Shown: positions 1 to 11,922 of the stretch, piece by piece
Layout of the letters: each line of letters starts with the position of its first letter
Position numbering within the stretch: the first letter of the stretch is position 1
NCBI GenBank assembly: GCA_014871385.1
Contig: CM026427.1
Location: 3,282,068-3,346,067 of the forward strand
DNA length: 64,000 nucleotides
Source of the DNA: Ceratodon purpureus
Taxonomy: Eukaryota > Streptophyta > Bryopsida > Pseudoditrichales > Ditrichaceae
Direction: 5' to 3'
Translations under genes and position numbers: made by a program
The notes under the pieces: model-generated
The model's database searches: none
What the model was told of the DNA's origin: nothing
The model's input: the letters and a program-made list of their open reading frames with translations, nothing else

Positions 1-84
1 ATCAAATTTCTGAATGCATGATTCTACTTGCACCGACGTTGATGCAGGAAATCTCAAGTGCTAGCCAGTCCGTGTCTGATATCC

Positions 85-3000
85 ATGGATCAACATATGC
101 GATTACCAATAAACGATCCGAACCGTATAAGTGCCCGAGATGCAAAAGTGCTAGCGAGAGAAGAGTTTGTTAGTGAGAGAAATGGCGTCGAGACTATGCG
201 ATGCCCATGCAATATCTGCATGGGCCAGGTTCATAGTAAAAGGAGACGCGAGATGGTGAACCAACACTTGCAGGATGTTGGACGCTATCCATACTTACGG
301 GGACGAACACCGGTAAGAATTATGTTGTCTGTATGGTTCTAAATTGAAATTACCGCGAAGAAAAACAAGGTCTGCATGTACTTCGGGAGTTAAAGAATTT
401 TTGCCGTGGTTAACACGGTCGTAGAGAAATCTAACATGGTGTTCCTCTTGGAACGCAGGGTTGGGATGGTGAAGAAGACTCATCTGACGATGAGTGGGAA
501 CAAGAAATAGTCGCAGACTACGGTCTCCGGGCTGCAGGTCGATTTTGGAATGCCGCTGTACAATTGGATGCTGGACTGGACACCACAGGAATCGTCCAAT
601 TCGCCTTCAATCATTACGACAACCTAATGCAGGAGGATGATCCTCAACCGACCCAGTCCACACATCACAACACAGAAGAGACCACGGCGCCATCTCCAAA
701 TGTAAACGAAGAACACGGTATGAGTGTTACCGACGAACCCTTGCATGAACAGGATCGTGATCAACCAGGATTAACGGACACTAATGATGATGTGAACATG
801 GAACCTCAAGTGCCTTCCAATGATTCAGTCCTCGAACACACTGAGGACGAGCGGTACGGAGTGGACGACGACCTCGATGCTGTTGAAGAGGAAGTGCAAC
901 CTATCTTGACACCGGAAGAGGCTTTGTTAGAGGACAGCGCAAGAACTCTACTCTTTGCCGGAGCGTCTCTTTCGTCATTGGGAGCTACGCTTTTGCTGCT
1001 CAATTTGTGTCGAACTCATGGAACTTCTAACGCATTCATCTCCGACCTCTTCAGAATTCTGGCCTGTAGTATATTACCACAGATCAACACGCTGCCGAAG
1101 TCAGAGTACGTCGCAAGCAAGAAGCTCAAAATGATGGGCTTGGCATACAACGCGATTCATAGCTGCCCAAATAACTGCATGTTATTCAGAGGAGGAACTG
1201 ACGCGGATTTGGAGCAATGTAGGGTGTGCCAAGCTCCACGTTACAAGATATTTGGAGCTTCTAAGGTACCACTGAAGGTACTCCGTCACTTCCCATTGAT
1301 ACCGAGGTTACAAAGGATGTTTCAGACCCCCGTTCAAGCAGCGTTCCAGACTTACCACAGGGACAACAGATCACTAGATGGACTTCAGCGAATGGCCGCA
1401 GATTCACGGCAGTGGGGTTTGATTGACACAGAGTACCCTGAGTTTGCAAACGAGGCACGAAATATTCGGCTAGGTCTTGCGACAGACGGCGTTAATCCAT
1501 TCGGTATCAAGAGGTCAACATGGTCGACATGGCCTGTTCTAATGTTGAATTACAATCTGCCCCCCTGGTTGACTACCAAACGGTTTTTTATTATCCTTGT
1601 ACTTCTCATTCCGGGACCTCAGGCCGTGCGAAGCCAGAACTTCGATGTATTTTTTCAGCCCCTTCTCGAGGAACTCCTGGAGTTATGGCATGTTGGGGTC
1701 TGGACGTGGGATGCATCCGTGGATAATGAAGGGGCGTGGTTCACGATGCGTGCAATGGTCTTGTGGACCATACACGACTTCCCGGCCCTTGGAATTGTTT
1801 CGGGATGTGTTACCAAGGGGTATTTGGGTTGCCCAGTTTGTGGGCCGAGTACATGCAGTCGCCGATCCCGGCTCCTTCACAAGAATGTCTGGGATAACCA
1901 ACATCGGCGATGGTTATCCCACGACCATTCATGGCGTCGAAATGTTACTGACTTCGACGGCAATGAGGAACTTCGGCCTCCTCCTGATCGCATCTCACCT
2001 GAAGAACATGTCCTATATGGTGGACTCAGGGAAACTTTCATAGCCAACGGTGCGTCCCCAAAAACGGACGACCCAGCTCGTACGTATGGGATCAATCGTC
2101 TGTCCTCACTCTGGAAGCTCCCTTACTGGCAGGTGCGGCAACAGTTCCATCTGTCTGCAATTTTGTATCTTTCAAACGTTGTTGGACTGTAGACCCCTTT
2201 GTCCTCTTAATATCAGGCAGAGTTTACTGCGCTACCATTTTGTATGAAGGACATTACAGTTCCGTGCTTGGGGTATTGGTTGAAATCATCTGCCATTCAG
2301 TTATGGCAATTTGCAATGGTATGGGGTCGTCTTTGAACCATTGAGATATCCATTTAACCAGCAAAGAGGTCCTCTATGTACTTATGCTCAATTTGAAATG
2401 GTTCGTTGTTATAATCCGTCGGTGGTCTCATGTTGTATCATCTCATCTCAATTAATTTTTAATTAAACTTTGTGCAGAAACTTAAAGTACGCCACACCCT
2501 CGACGTTATGCACATTGAAAGAAATGTTTCAGCAAACATCCTCGGATATTTGTTTGGAGAGAAGGACACACCGGCCACAAGAAAGGACATGGAGGATGTG
2601 GAACGGACACGGCCACAACAGCGCTGGCGTGAGTATTGGTTGTCCCGTCAAGAGGATTCTGAACTATTCGTCCAACCCCGAGCTCCTTACGTATTAACCG
2701 ATGAAGAGAAGCAACAACTGTTGCACCTGATTGCAACAACGCCGGTGCCCTCTGGCTACAGTGCTACTTTGAGAAAGCATGTCGGTGAAGGAAAATTGCA
2801 GGCACTGAAGAGTCACGATCATCACGTGCTTCTGCAGCAGATTCTCCCAGCCGCGGTTCGTCACATGCTCGACCCTGGTCCCCGAGACGCAGTCATTCGT
2901 ATTGGACACGCCTTCCAACGAATCTGTGCTAAGGTTATTAATCCCGATGACCTTGATGACATGCAGCAATGCGTAGCGGAAGCGCTGTGTATGTTAGAAG

Positions 3001-4409
3001 TCTGGTTCCCTCCAGGCTTCTGGGACATCATGTCACATTTGCCTATCCATCTTGTCGAAGAATTGTACTGGTGTGGACCAGTGACAGCGAGGTGGTGTTA
3101 CCCGATTGAAAGGTACATGGGCACACTTACTGGATATGTCCGCGACCGTTCACGCCCGGAGGCTAGCATGGCTTCTGGATACGCAATTGACGAGGCTCTC
3201 GGATTCGTCACTGAATTCTTCCAGGAATACCCCCACTCCGAACGGCGTATTTGGGATCCTGAGGAGGAAGCACGTGTAACAGGCGAGGTTCTAATGGGCG
3301 AGCGTACGGGGGTCAAGCTGAGTCGTGAAAGCAGAGACTGCATCCATGAATATGTCACTACACACTCAGTCCATACAGCTGAGTTATTAAAGTAAGCCGA
3401 TGCATACTCCTTTCATTTATTAACGCATTACATGCCGTAGCTACTATGTTCTTCTTCCTGAACATCCTTTTCCTACGTAATTAGTGAATTGCCGAGTCTT
3501 ACCTATAAACTTATTCGTAAATCTTCTCGCAGTGAATATAAATCACGGATTGAGGCTCGGGAGTCTGAACGAGCTGCGTTCAGATCGGCATGGCGCAGAC
3601 AGAGAGGAAATTCGCAGTATATGTACCCGCGTGAACTATCCAACCTCGTAACATTTCCGGCCTGGCTCCGTGGACATGTGGAGGAACTCCGTGGAGATGA
3701 TTTTCCAATTTCAGAGGATCTGATCCGACTCTCGTATCCTCCGTCACTCTTCGCGGACTCTTATAAGAGCATGCATGCTTATGGTGCTCTATACAGATGC
3801 CAGTCCGGAGAGAGTATCCCAAATTATATCACTTATGATGCTGGAATTGCACGTCAGCTTAGCGAACAAGAAGTTGACGGAATAGACGTGGGTGTGCTGA
3901 AGGATATTCTAATGGTTGACTATGGCGCCTTGAAGACAGTCGTGATGAAGGTGGACTGGATAAAGCACAGAGATCAAGGGCGTCGGTCTATAGTACGAGA
4001 TAATCACGGTTTCCTGATTGCTCGTCTCGATCGGAAAGATGAAGCCCATGTCCATAACCAGTATGTTTTTCCGAGGCATGTCTCTCAAATTTTTTTCATG
4101 GACGACGGTAGAGACTCAGCTTGGAAAGTGGTTATATCCCACGAACCACGTAGCAAGCGTGAAACGGGCGAGTACGACCATACAACATTCGCAGGTACAG
4201 GCCATGCACCCGGAACTCCTGGTCTGTTTCCTGGTACTCTGAGTTCACCTGACGTCTGCCAGCATGGAGGCAATAATCTCAATCCAATGGCAGAGGTGCC
4301 TTTGCCGGCAGTCGAGGTTCTAGACGCTGTGGAATTACCGCCTCAGGATGACGCTTATTTCGAGGATGATCAGTACGAGGACACTCAACCACTCTACGCA
4401 GGAGCATAG
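85..4409 (+). CDS. CACTA transposase, TNP2-like, apparently intact (about 1246 aa)
   Basis: Proposed exons are 85-312, 459-2132, 2478-3391 and 3485-4409, all with GT-AG borders and compatible phase. Exon 1 encodes a transposase-associated domain with a CPCNIC cysteine cluster. Exon 2 holds an acidic linker, then a CPNNC/CRVC zinc-binding pair, then the Transposase_21 core with TDGVNPFG and IHDFPALG, which carry two catalytic Asp candidates. Exon 3 opens with LDVMHIERNV, the third conserved catalytic block, and continues into the DUF4218 domain (HLPIHLVEELYWCGPV). Exon 4 holds a DUF4216-like segment (VMKVDWI near 3950). The intron at 2133-2477 is supported because joining PYWQ to KLKVRH restores the usual family sequence. 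No frameshift or stop breaks the spliced frame. The ATG at 85 is the first in frame, but an upstream exon is possible since the window starts here. The encoded enzyme would cut at CACTA ends and paste the element elsewhere. Confidence 0.85.
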
Positions 4410-4776
4410 ACAGTCGTAATGTTCATTGAATTGCAATTCAGAAATTTTTGTATGCCAGAATTATGATTCCACATTTGCATTAGAAGGCATAATCTGTCCA
4501 CTTCATTACACATGATAAAACGTACGAAGTAGAGGTATCTGGAAATGCTGCTTTGACGGTTTCAGTAGCTCTATGTAAATGCAAAGTTTTTGAAATGTTA
4601 AACGCCTGGAGAAATTCATCAGTAATTTGCAGTGCACAGTCACCGCAACTCAATTGGAATTTCAAATTGATGCGTTCCCTCTGATTACCTGCCGCGGATA
4701 ATGTTCAATATGGTTCTTTGTATGTTCGATTTGAAATATGTACATTTCCATTTCGCATAATGTACATTACTGAATT

Positions 4777-5292
4777 TTACGAAAGCAGTACATCTTCGTC
4801 GGATTGACTGGTCAACAAGTTCAAATACCCACGCACTACAAGAGATAAGACCCTACCTTTACCCGGATAAAGATACACCCGGTAAGTTCGATGCCCGTGC
4901 TCGCGGATGCGCTCCACCGATATACCCGCCCGCTTATATTCATCCGGGTCCTGGCCATATCCACCTCCTGTGATATCCACGCCTGTCAATACCACGCGTC
5001 TGAGTTCATAAGTGTGATTTAAACACTCACACTCATCAGTGATGGACATGATAGTTGATGAGTCATCGCAAACATGAACTTACCCCCTTGAAACGACAAT
5101 CCCGAAACATGCATGATCACTTCCACAACCTCGGACGTCGACGTCAAACCTTAAAAGGACGTCTGAATTCATGGTGGCTACGATTTTGACCTTTACGAGT
5201 TCTCTCACTTGTACAATCACAGCTTGTGGAGCAGCCATTACGTTCCCAGATGTCACATCAATTATCATACAGTGGTTAGTTCCCAACTCCTG
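4777..5292 (-). CDS. Possible antisense gene inside the CACTA element, unknown product
   Basis: Two open segments on the minus strand can be joined. The exon at 5292-5084 follows a good acceptor (ATTACAG) and ends at a GTAAGT donor. The exon at 4999-4777 follows CTCAG, and the 84-bp intron keeps the phase. The first ATG in the first segment is at 5268. The product would be about 135-145 residues, with a hydrophobic beta-rich first half (VIVQVRELVKVKIV) and a second half containing DITGGGYGQDPDEYKRAG. I recognise no family. A further upstream exon is likely because the open frame reaches the acceptor without an ATG. The segment at 4665-4480 is also open but is not in a demonstrable joining phase. 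It sits tail-to-tail with the transposase gene. It could be element cargo, or ORFs open by chance. Confidence 0.35.
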
Positions 5293-5542
5293 TAATTATG
5301 TTTAGTGAGGCCCAGAGATCTCCTCTTCATTATCAGTCTTCATGCGCCCTAAAGCAAATCAAAGCGCAATCGCACATTAATGACCCCAGTGTGCACTCCT
5401 CACATATGTAGGTATTCGTCGATTGTTTTTGTGGAGTCTTCGTCATTTCCAATTTCGCTCTCTCTTTCCTCTCTCGCTGTGTTCTAAGTCCTGAGAACTG
5501 CGTGATTTCTCTTCCCTATCGTTGGCGCTCTCGAATAGCACA

Positions 5543-6895
5543 ATGTCGGACCCTACGCCATATCTCCCAGAGCTCGGGGTGATCCAGTGGTTCGCCCATT
5601 TCATGGCGTTGCCTAACGAAGGACTCACACCGACGGTCACCCCCACTGAGTTACTTCCGACTCGCGCTGAGATGCTGCAATTCTGGGGATCGAAGACTTC
5701 CGCGGGTTACACTTTCGACAATCAGAATAACGAGGAGTACGAGGTTTACGTGAGAGAATTGTTCATGCGAGTACTGCAGCTCAATTGGCCTTTGAGCAAT
5801 ATTATTCCTCACCATTTCGCACGCGGTCTTCTTGCGGAGGCGAAGGGCGATGACATTAACTGGGCGGAGTTTGCGTATAAACAAACGCACCCGCACCAGT
5901 CACCCGGGCGAGTACGCATACTTGATGAGTTCGTTGACATCCAGGTCCCTCTGAAACCGCTCGTGAAGGTACTTCCGTTTCCGGATCCAGAGGTACGTCT
6001 CCTTACCACTTACTATGCTCTCTCTTTTTAAAACGGAACACTCTCGCCACATCTGTTTCTCGACTATGTGGTCGTCTATCTATTGCCCCCCCATTTTGTG
6101 TCGGTTATTTGTCACCAAATGTAGAATAATTTTTTTTAAACGTGTGCATGCTACTGTTCATGTCGTAGCCGTGTTTTTCTAGAATCCGGCTGTAAATCTG
6201 GGATACATGTCTGGTTTCTTGTGTAATTTAGATTTTGCTGAACACCGCAGACGGATCCCGAGGAGCCATCGGAGGCCGTAGTGGTGAAGATTGAAGCAGA
6301 GAACCTCCCTGGTCGACGTCGACTGATCGACGGTCCCTCTGACGCAGAGAACGCATTTGAGATGATGACTGCCTCGACGTTTTCCGGTTTGGCCCTACTC
6401 CGACATGCAATAGAGACAGCAGTAAAAAATGCACGCAACGACCTTTGCATGTCTTCCCATGACAAGAAATGCGAGGTCAGCAACCTGAAGTCCAAGCTCG
6501 CGGAAGAAAAAGCACGGCTGAAATATATGAACAGAAAGCTCTCGGAGAAGACGGACAGCCACGTCCGTGCCCGTCAGGAGTACGATCGCGCTCGAGGGGT
6601 ATGTGTAAATGCGCGTCAAAACGAAGGCATAGTGTTGGATGCGAACCATATCTCTGCCCACAAGATATTTGTCCGCAATTGCGAGGTATTGGAGAAGTCG
6701 TGGGCTCAAAATCTGGAATTGGCCGAGGCACGAAGAAACAGCTGGGAATTCAAGGCCAGAAGGCAGACCGAGCTGATCACGAAAATGACTGCCAACCTCG
6801 AAGACGCTGAGAAATTGTATCGAGATTCATGCGCAGAAGTGGACAACAACATCGCCAATTTAGAATCTGTCATGCTCCTCTTGGCGCAGCTCTGA
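5543..6895 (+). CDS. Second CACTA gene: coiled-coil protein of unknown function (about 364 aa)
   Basis: Two exons, 5543-5992 and 6251-6895, join in phase across a GT-AG intron (GAG|GTACGT to CGCAG|ACG). The start is the first in-frame ATG, giving MSDPTPY. The N-terminal ~150 residues are mixed and globular-looking. Residues from about 205 to the C-terminus are charged and heptad-like (SNLKSKLAEEKARLKYM near 6480, then LAEARRNSWEFKARRQTEL), predicting a long coiled coil. It lies about 1.1 kb downstream of the transposase on the same strand and inside the element boundary. That position is analogous to the TNPA-type accessory gene of En/Spm, but no TNPA sequence similarity is visible. The role as an accessory DNA-binding or oligomerising protein is inferred from position only. 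Confidence 0.6.
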
Positions 6896-7754
6896 TGTAT
6901 GTGAATCTTTCGGTATGCTCCACAGGAATTCACACAGTCAATGCCCGAAGTATGAGTCTTTCACAAATTTCTGGACATGATTGTTAACTCTCCGTAGACA
7001 GTACATGAATATGCCTGAACTAATTTTTATCAGGACGACGGTGAGTTTGTAAATAGCACCACGTCCGACTTGAGGCGGTTTTTTGTAACAGGACAAGCTC
7101 GAACATTTGTAGTTCTTTCAGTTAAGGGTAGCATTTGTAGATGTTCCTAGAAGGAGGACAGTCATGTCGAACACACTTCTCTGGGTACCACGTATCGAAG
7201 CGCATGTCCCTTCACTTCTTTTGCGAAGTTAGATTTAGATCGGAGCTCTGTTCTTCATTCTCGGACCTCAACTGCTAAATACTAATAGTCCGGATATCGA
7301 CGGGTATACAACGTGGTCGAAGTATCAACTGCGCTCGATAGCAGCCGGATATCTTGAAAATGGTCGTAACACGTGCCGTCATTTTACTGCACCGCATACT
7401 GTGTAAATCATCCTGATAACAGCAGAAAATGTCCAATGAAAGTGTGATTTGAATTCGTCGTTCACATTATCATTCGCAGATGACGCGTATGCACGTCATG
7501 GATTATCATAGCTTCTGTTAACTGATTTCCGGGAACGAAGTGAATTTCTCGTTCAGAAGTCATCATCGACATCACAATGAACAGTACTTGCTGGCACTAG
7601 TCCGGTAATAGATTACCAGTATACCGGGCAGCTCAGATTCGCATTAATAGTGGACCCCCATTTCTCGTAAACAGCGTTTTGGACTTATTTTCGGAGGAAC
7701 CACTCCAGAGTACAGCGGACCCCCCCCTCCGTGTACTCATGGGGTGTAGAACAG

Positions 7755-7771
7755 CCTCTTTTCCACTAGTG
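7755..7771 (-). repeat. Right terminal inverted repeat of the CACTA element
   Basis: The sequence reads CACTAGTGGAAAAGAGG from 7771 inward on the minus strand, matching the classic CACTA terminus layout. The partner at the left end is outside the window. Confidence 0.7.
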
Positions 7772-9195
7772 CTTGACACCCCTGATGAAGCATTCTACCC
7801 TGCTGTAGAGAATGATGGATCATCTTGTCACACCATAAGGGAATAGAATGTAAGATTTGAAATATTGTTTTTCAACATGCCCATTTTTCCTGCTTCATCC
7901 AAATAGAAAAATGCCGAGAATATGGCTAGAGTTCATTTCATCATCCATGAATAAGAAGTCTAATTGGAATTTTATATGATAAGTGTAGAATTCTACACCT
8001 TTGAATTATAAGATATTATTAAATTATAATGAATTACATTAATTTAAAATGTAAACAAATCTTACACATTGAATATTTTCCAAATAGGACATATTAACAA
8101 ATCAAACAATATATCAAATTGGTGCTCAACTTTACAACATTTTCTAATTTTCATTTTCTAACATTCAAAAGTACTATTCACAAATACAAGTCTTTAAAAA
8201 CTATTACCGTTTATAATCTTATCATCCAAAAAACCAAAAACTTCAAATCCTACTATCTTTAAATCAAAGGATTCTATAAAAGTTATACATTTATCCCAAA
8301 ACATATTATAAAAGTTATACAAACTCAATTCTTTACTCATCCACAAGGTCACCTATAATCTGAATCATTTCTTGATGTTATTTTGATTTCTCATAAGAAC
8401 ATAAATTCAATGCAAGAATCTTGAGTCACTCATCCACTTTCAAAGTTACTTGTCCCAAGGGACAAGTGGAGAGCACTAAACGACTATCATCCAAACTAAA
8501 TATGGATGAAACTGGAAGTCTGGATTGAATTAGTTGTAAGTGGGGGAGGTTTCTGCTGTGGCCTACTCACCATCATCTTCCATTCCACTGATCCTTCCTT
8601 CCACACTCTTGTCGACATTACAGCAGCAGGATCAAATGCAACCACCTCGCCAGTGAGGAAAACCACATAAAAATATTGCAAATTATCTGAGGTTTGTATG
8701 CATAACCATTAACATGTAACTTGCCATGCAACAGAAACATATTCTCCTTTTTCTCCAAACAGCTGAGAAGAAATGCTTGTTCAGCCCAGAGAAGATACAA
8801 AGTAACAAAGTGGAATAAATTTCTTAGTGTGATAAGAAAGTTGTGTTGTAATCAACAGCACTACCATTTTCCTTGCAAAATTTGGAAAAATTGGTTCATG
8901 ACATGCCCTGCAGCTTAAACTGCATCAGACATTATAAGGTCAAGATAAAATTGATCTGTATGAGATGAAATGGAGCAGCCGATTCCTAACAATGTGCTGA
9001 ATAAGGTTTTGTTTTTAAAAACAGTGAGTGTTTATGGAAGTATTGGGCTGTGTGTAGGGTTATTAAACGTTGATGCAACACGTTGGTGGAAGGTTATGAT
9101 ATAGATTATGCTTTTTTGTAAGGAAGGGGATGAACCTGAAGGGCTGAATGACGGTGGAGTGCAAGACTAGGTGCTGATCGAGGAAGAGGAGCAAA
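7772..9195. other. AT-rich intergenic stretch with no gene seen
   Basis: The stretch is very AT-rich from about 7850 to 8450 and has only short ORFs without recognisable similarity. It holds the proximal promoter and 5' leader of the kinase gene that starts at 9196. I see nothing else in it. Confidence 0.6.
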
Positions 9196-11922
9196 ATGCC
9201 AGCGTTGTGCTTTTCGTCGGCACCTGCATCTCAGAACCGAATGTCGACAGAAAATGCCAACTGTTTTGGGGCTCTCTTCAAGGCGTGCCGGCGATCCAGG
9301 TCTATCAGCTGGGGTGCTGATCGCATGCATGAGTTTGAGAAAAACCCTCATTTCAAAAAAATCACCGAAGATGAGTTTCACAAGCTGTACAAAGTGAAGA
9401 AAACCATCGGTGTTGGAGGTCAGTCACTTCGGAGGAATTTAACCTTCATTGTGGTTCGAATTGATACAAATATAATTTTGCACCAACCATTTGAAACGGC
9501 TGAGACTTCTGAAAGCATTGAACCAACTTCCTGAAACTTATATAACTGCCAAACTGAACCGTGGAAACAAATCATGTTGTACCTGTGAAAGGAAATGGGC
9601 TTCATTAACATGTGAAGAAATTGATGTATTCCAGGATTTTCAGTTGTGAAGAAAGGAAAACACATTCCTACAGGACAAGACGTTGCAATAAAGGTCATAG
9701 ACCGATCCAAATTCGACCCAAACGATGGAAGCTTGGAAGCAGAGATTGTGGTGCTGGATAGGGTACCTTCTCTTTTTAAATCCTGCTTCGTCTAGGACCT
9801 GTCTGCAATATTTTTCCTATTCGAACTCTATACTTTACACTGTCGACAAAATATTACGTGCCTTTCCAAGTGTAAAACTGTCACATGGATTCAGTGTTTA
9901 GAACTGAAATATTTAGCGTAACAAAGAAAGAAAATAATGTTGCATTTCAGGTTCATCACGAATATTGCATCAGCTTCAAAGAATGCTTTTTCACAAAAAA
10001 GCATGTGTATGTGATCACCGAACTGTACGTCCACTTGACAAACAACAATCTTCTATACAAAATTTGAATGAAATATTTATTGCAAAATTGTCTATAAGAT
10101 CATGTTTCAGTGGAAGCAAAGGGATAGCGGCACCTAAAGTAATGGAAAGAGGGCAGTGTAACAGGGGGCGAACTTCTAGACCGAGTGCTCAAAGACGGCA
10201 AATACGGAGAAAAAAAAGCTGCAAGAACCATGAAGCAGCTTCTCGAAGGAGTAGCCTACCTGCATTCCATTGGTGTAACACACCGAGATCTCAAGGTAAT
10301 CTGTTGCTCCCTGTCCTTTCTGGATCTGCACCAAAGCATTGGCTGATCAGGGTGAGGTAGTGTTAGTATTGTGAGGCAGAGTATAATGATGAGTGTGGAA
10401 AATGCAGAATGGTGAAAAGAGTTGAGAGATGGAAGTTTGTCATATGCAGCTCGAGAACATTCTTCTCAAGTCGCCAGACGACGATTCGCCCATCAAAATT
10501 GCAGACTTCGGTCTGTCTAAGATCTTCGCCGGGGCAGCCCCATTGACAACCATCTGCGGTTCACCTCAATATGTTGGTTAGTTCCACACTCCTATCTCTA
10601 TGCACTATATTCTTAGCTCTTTGAGAAAGGTATAATTCTTTATTAAACATATTAGGACAAGCACATTCAAACACAGTTAGCAGCATAATGCATGTTGTTA
10701 TCGACTCTCTGATGGTAAGATAATTAACCTCAGTGCAATAAGGGTTAAACATACGTCCTCTGTACAGCCCCTGAGGTGTTGGAGGTGGGTCAGAAACGAT
10801 TATGCTACACACCAGCTGCTGATCTCTGGTAAGATTAGTGCCTCTTTCAAGTATGAACTTATTTCTGCAATTAAAATTTTAAAGTTACCTTTGTCGGCCA
10901 TGGACCGCAACCATGACGTGCAATTGAACAAGACTATGTCACCTTGTACAAGGAATTGACAAAATAGTCATTAAAAAAGAGGGGTTTCATTTATGGCCAT
11001 GACATAATGCACACAGGAGTACAGGTGTGATTATGTATATACTACTCTCTGGGTACTCTCCATTTGACGATCCAAACGAGGCTATCCTGTTTCAAAAGAT
11101 CAAGAAGGGGATGTACAGTATGAAGCAACCTGTTTGGGACAGCGTCACCTATGAGGGTACATTCTCTTCCCATCACCACCAGATGGATGTATATGAGGCT
11201 GTATCACACTTGCACAACATGGGTTCCTAATTTGACCCGATTATCTGGATTAGCTAAGAACTAAATAGGTATTAGCAATGAACAACACAGGCAAAGACTT
11301 GATGCGGAGGCTTTTGATCACCATTCCAGAAAAGAGACTAACAGCAAAGCAAGCGTTGCAACACCCCTGGTTCCAGGTATAGACACAATTTGAACCCACC
11401 TTGATGCATAACTCTTATTCTCGCGTTCAGATCTGATCGATACTTTCTTGATAGATAATGATTGACCAGCTGGAAGAGAACCTCCCAGCCAAAAAAACCA
11501 TTAGTCGTGGTTCAAAGTTGACAAACGAAGTGAGCAGCAAGAGCGACATAACTGAAAAATCAGAGGAGAATCTTCTAGCAAAGCAGGGAACCGGAGGTGA
11601 TCTCGAGCAACAGAAAACGAGTAACAATGAGTCGAAGGAAGAGCTTCCAACAGAACATGAGACAGAAGGAGAAAACCAAGAGCAAATAAAAACGTACACT
11701 GGCAATGGATCGGAGGAAGACGTACCAGTACAACACGAAGTGAGTGGCAAGCCAAACAAAAATGTTCAAGCTCAAGAAGAAATTAGTAAAAAGTTGGAGA
11801 CTGGTGTCCAACTGCGGCTGGACCCGAAGGATGAAGTTAAGGTAATCCTTCAGGAGGCACAAGTACCGAGCACCGAAGCAAAGAAAACGAGCCAGGAAGA
11901 AGTTTGCAACATCACATCATAG
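9196..11922 (+). CDS. CaMK-type serine/threonine protein kinase (481 aa)
   Basis: Nine exons are proposed: 9196-9418, 9635-9762, 9951-10024, 10157-10295, 10450-10576, 10768-10828, 11017-11156, 11291-11376 and 11455-11922. All join in phase with GT-AG borders. The kinase domain spans about residues 68-325. It has a glycine loop (IGVGGFSVV), ATP lysine K94 (VAIK), catalytic HRD at 184-186, DFG at 207-209, APE at 231-233 and a [17 protein letters not shown] segment typical of the CaMK group. All catalytic residues are present, so it should be active. There are no EF hands, so it is not a CDPK, and no FHA domain. Residues 327-481 are a charged low-complexity Glu/Lys/Gln tail, where any calmodulin-binding segment would have to lie. 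Substrates are unknown. The family assignment is firm, but the subfamily (CaMK1-like) is inference. Confidence 0.85.

Larger units (their letters stand above)
1..7771 (+). mobile_element. CACTA (En/Spm) DNA transposon, 3' part; 5' end lies outside the window
   Basis: The stretch carries a TNP2-type transposase gene (85-4409), a second plus-strand gene (5543-6895) and a possible antisense gene (4777-5292). The right end is placed at 7771. Bases 7755-7771 read inward on the minus strand as CACTAGTGGAAAAGAGG, which has the CACTA start and A-rich follow-on typical of plant CACTA terminal repeats. The sequence turns strongly AT-rich within about 80 bp beyond it. The candidate 3-bp target duplication on the right would be CTT (7772-7774), but it cannot be checked without the left end. 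Positions 7000-7770 hold no long ORF. They contain recurring CCGG-centred motifs (near 7290, 7340 and 7600) and two GGACCCCC motifs (near 7650 and 7718), which look like subterminal transposase-binding repeats. Confidence 0.85.
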
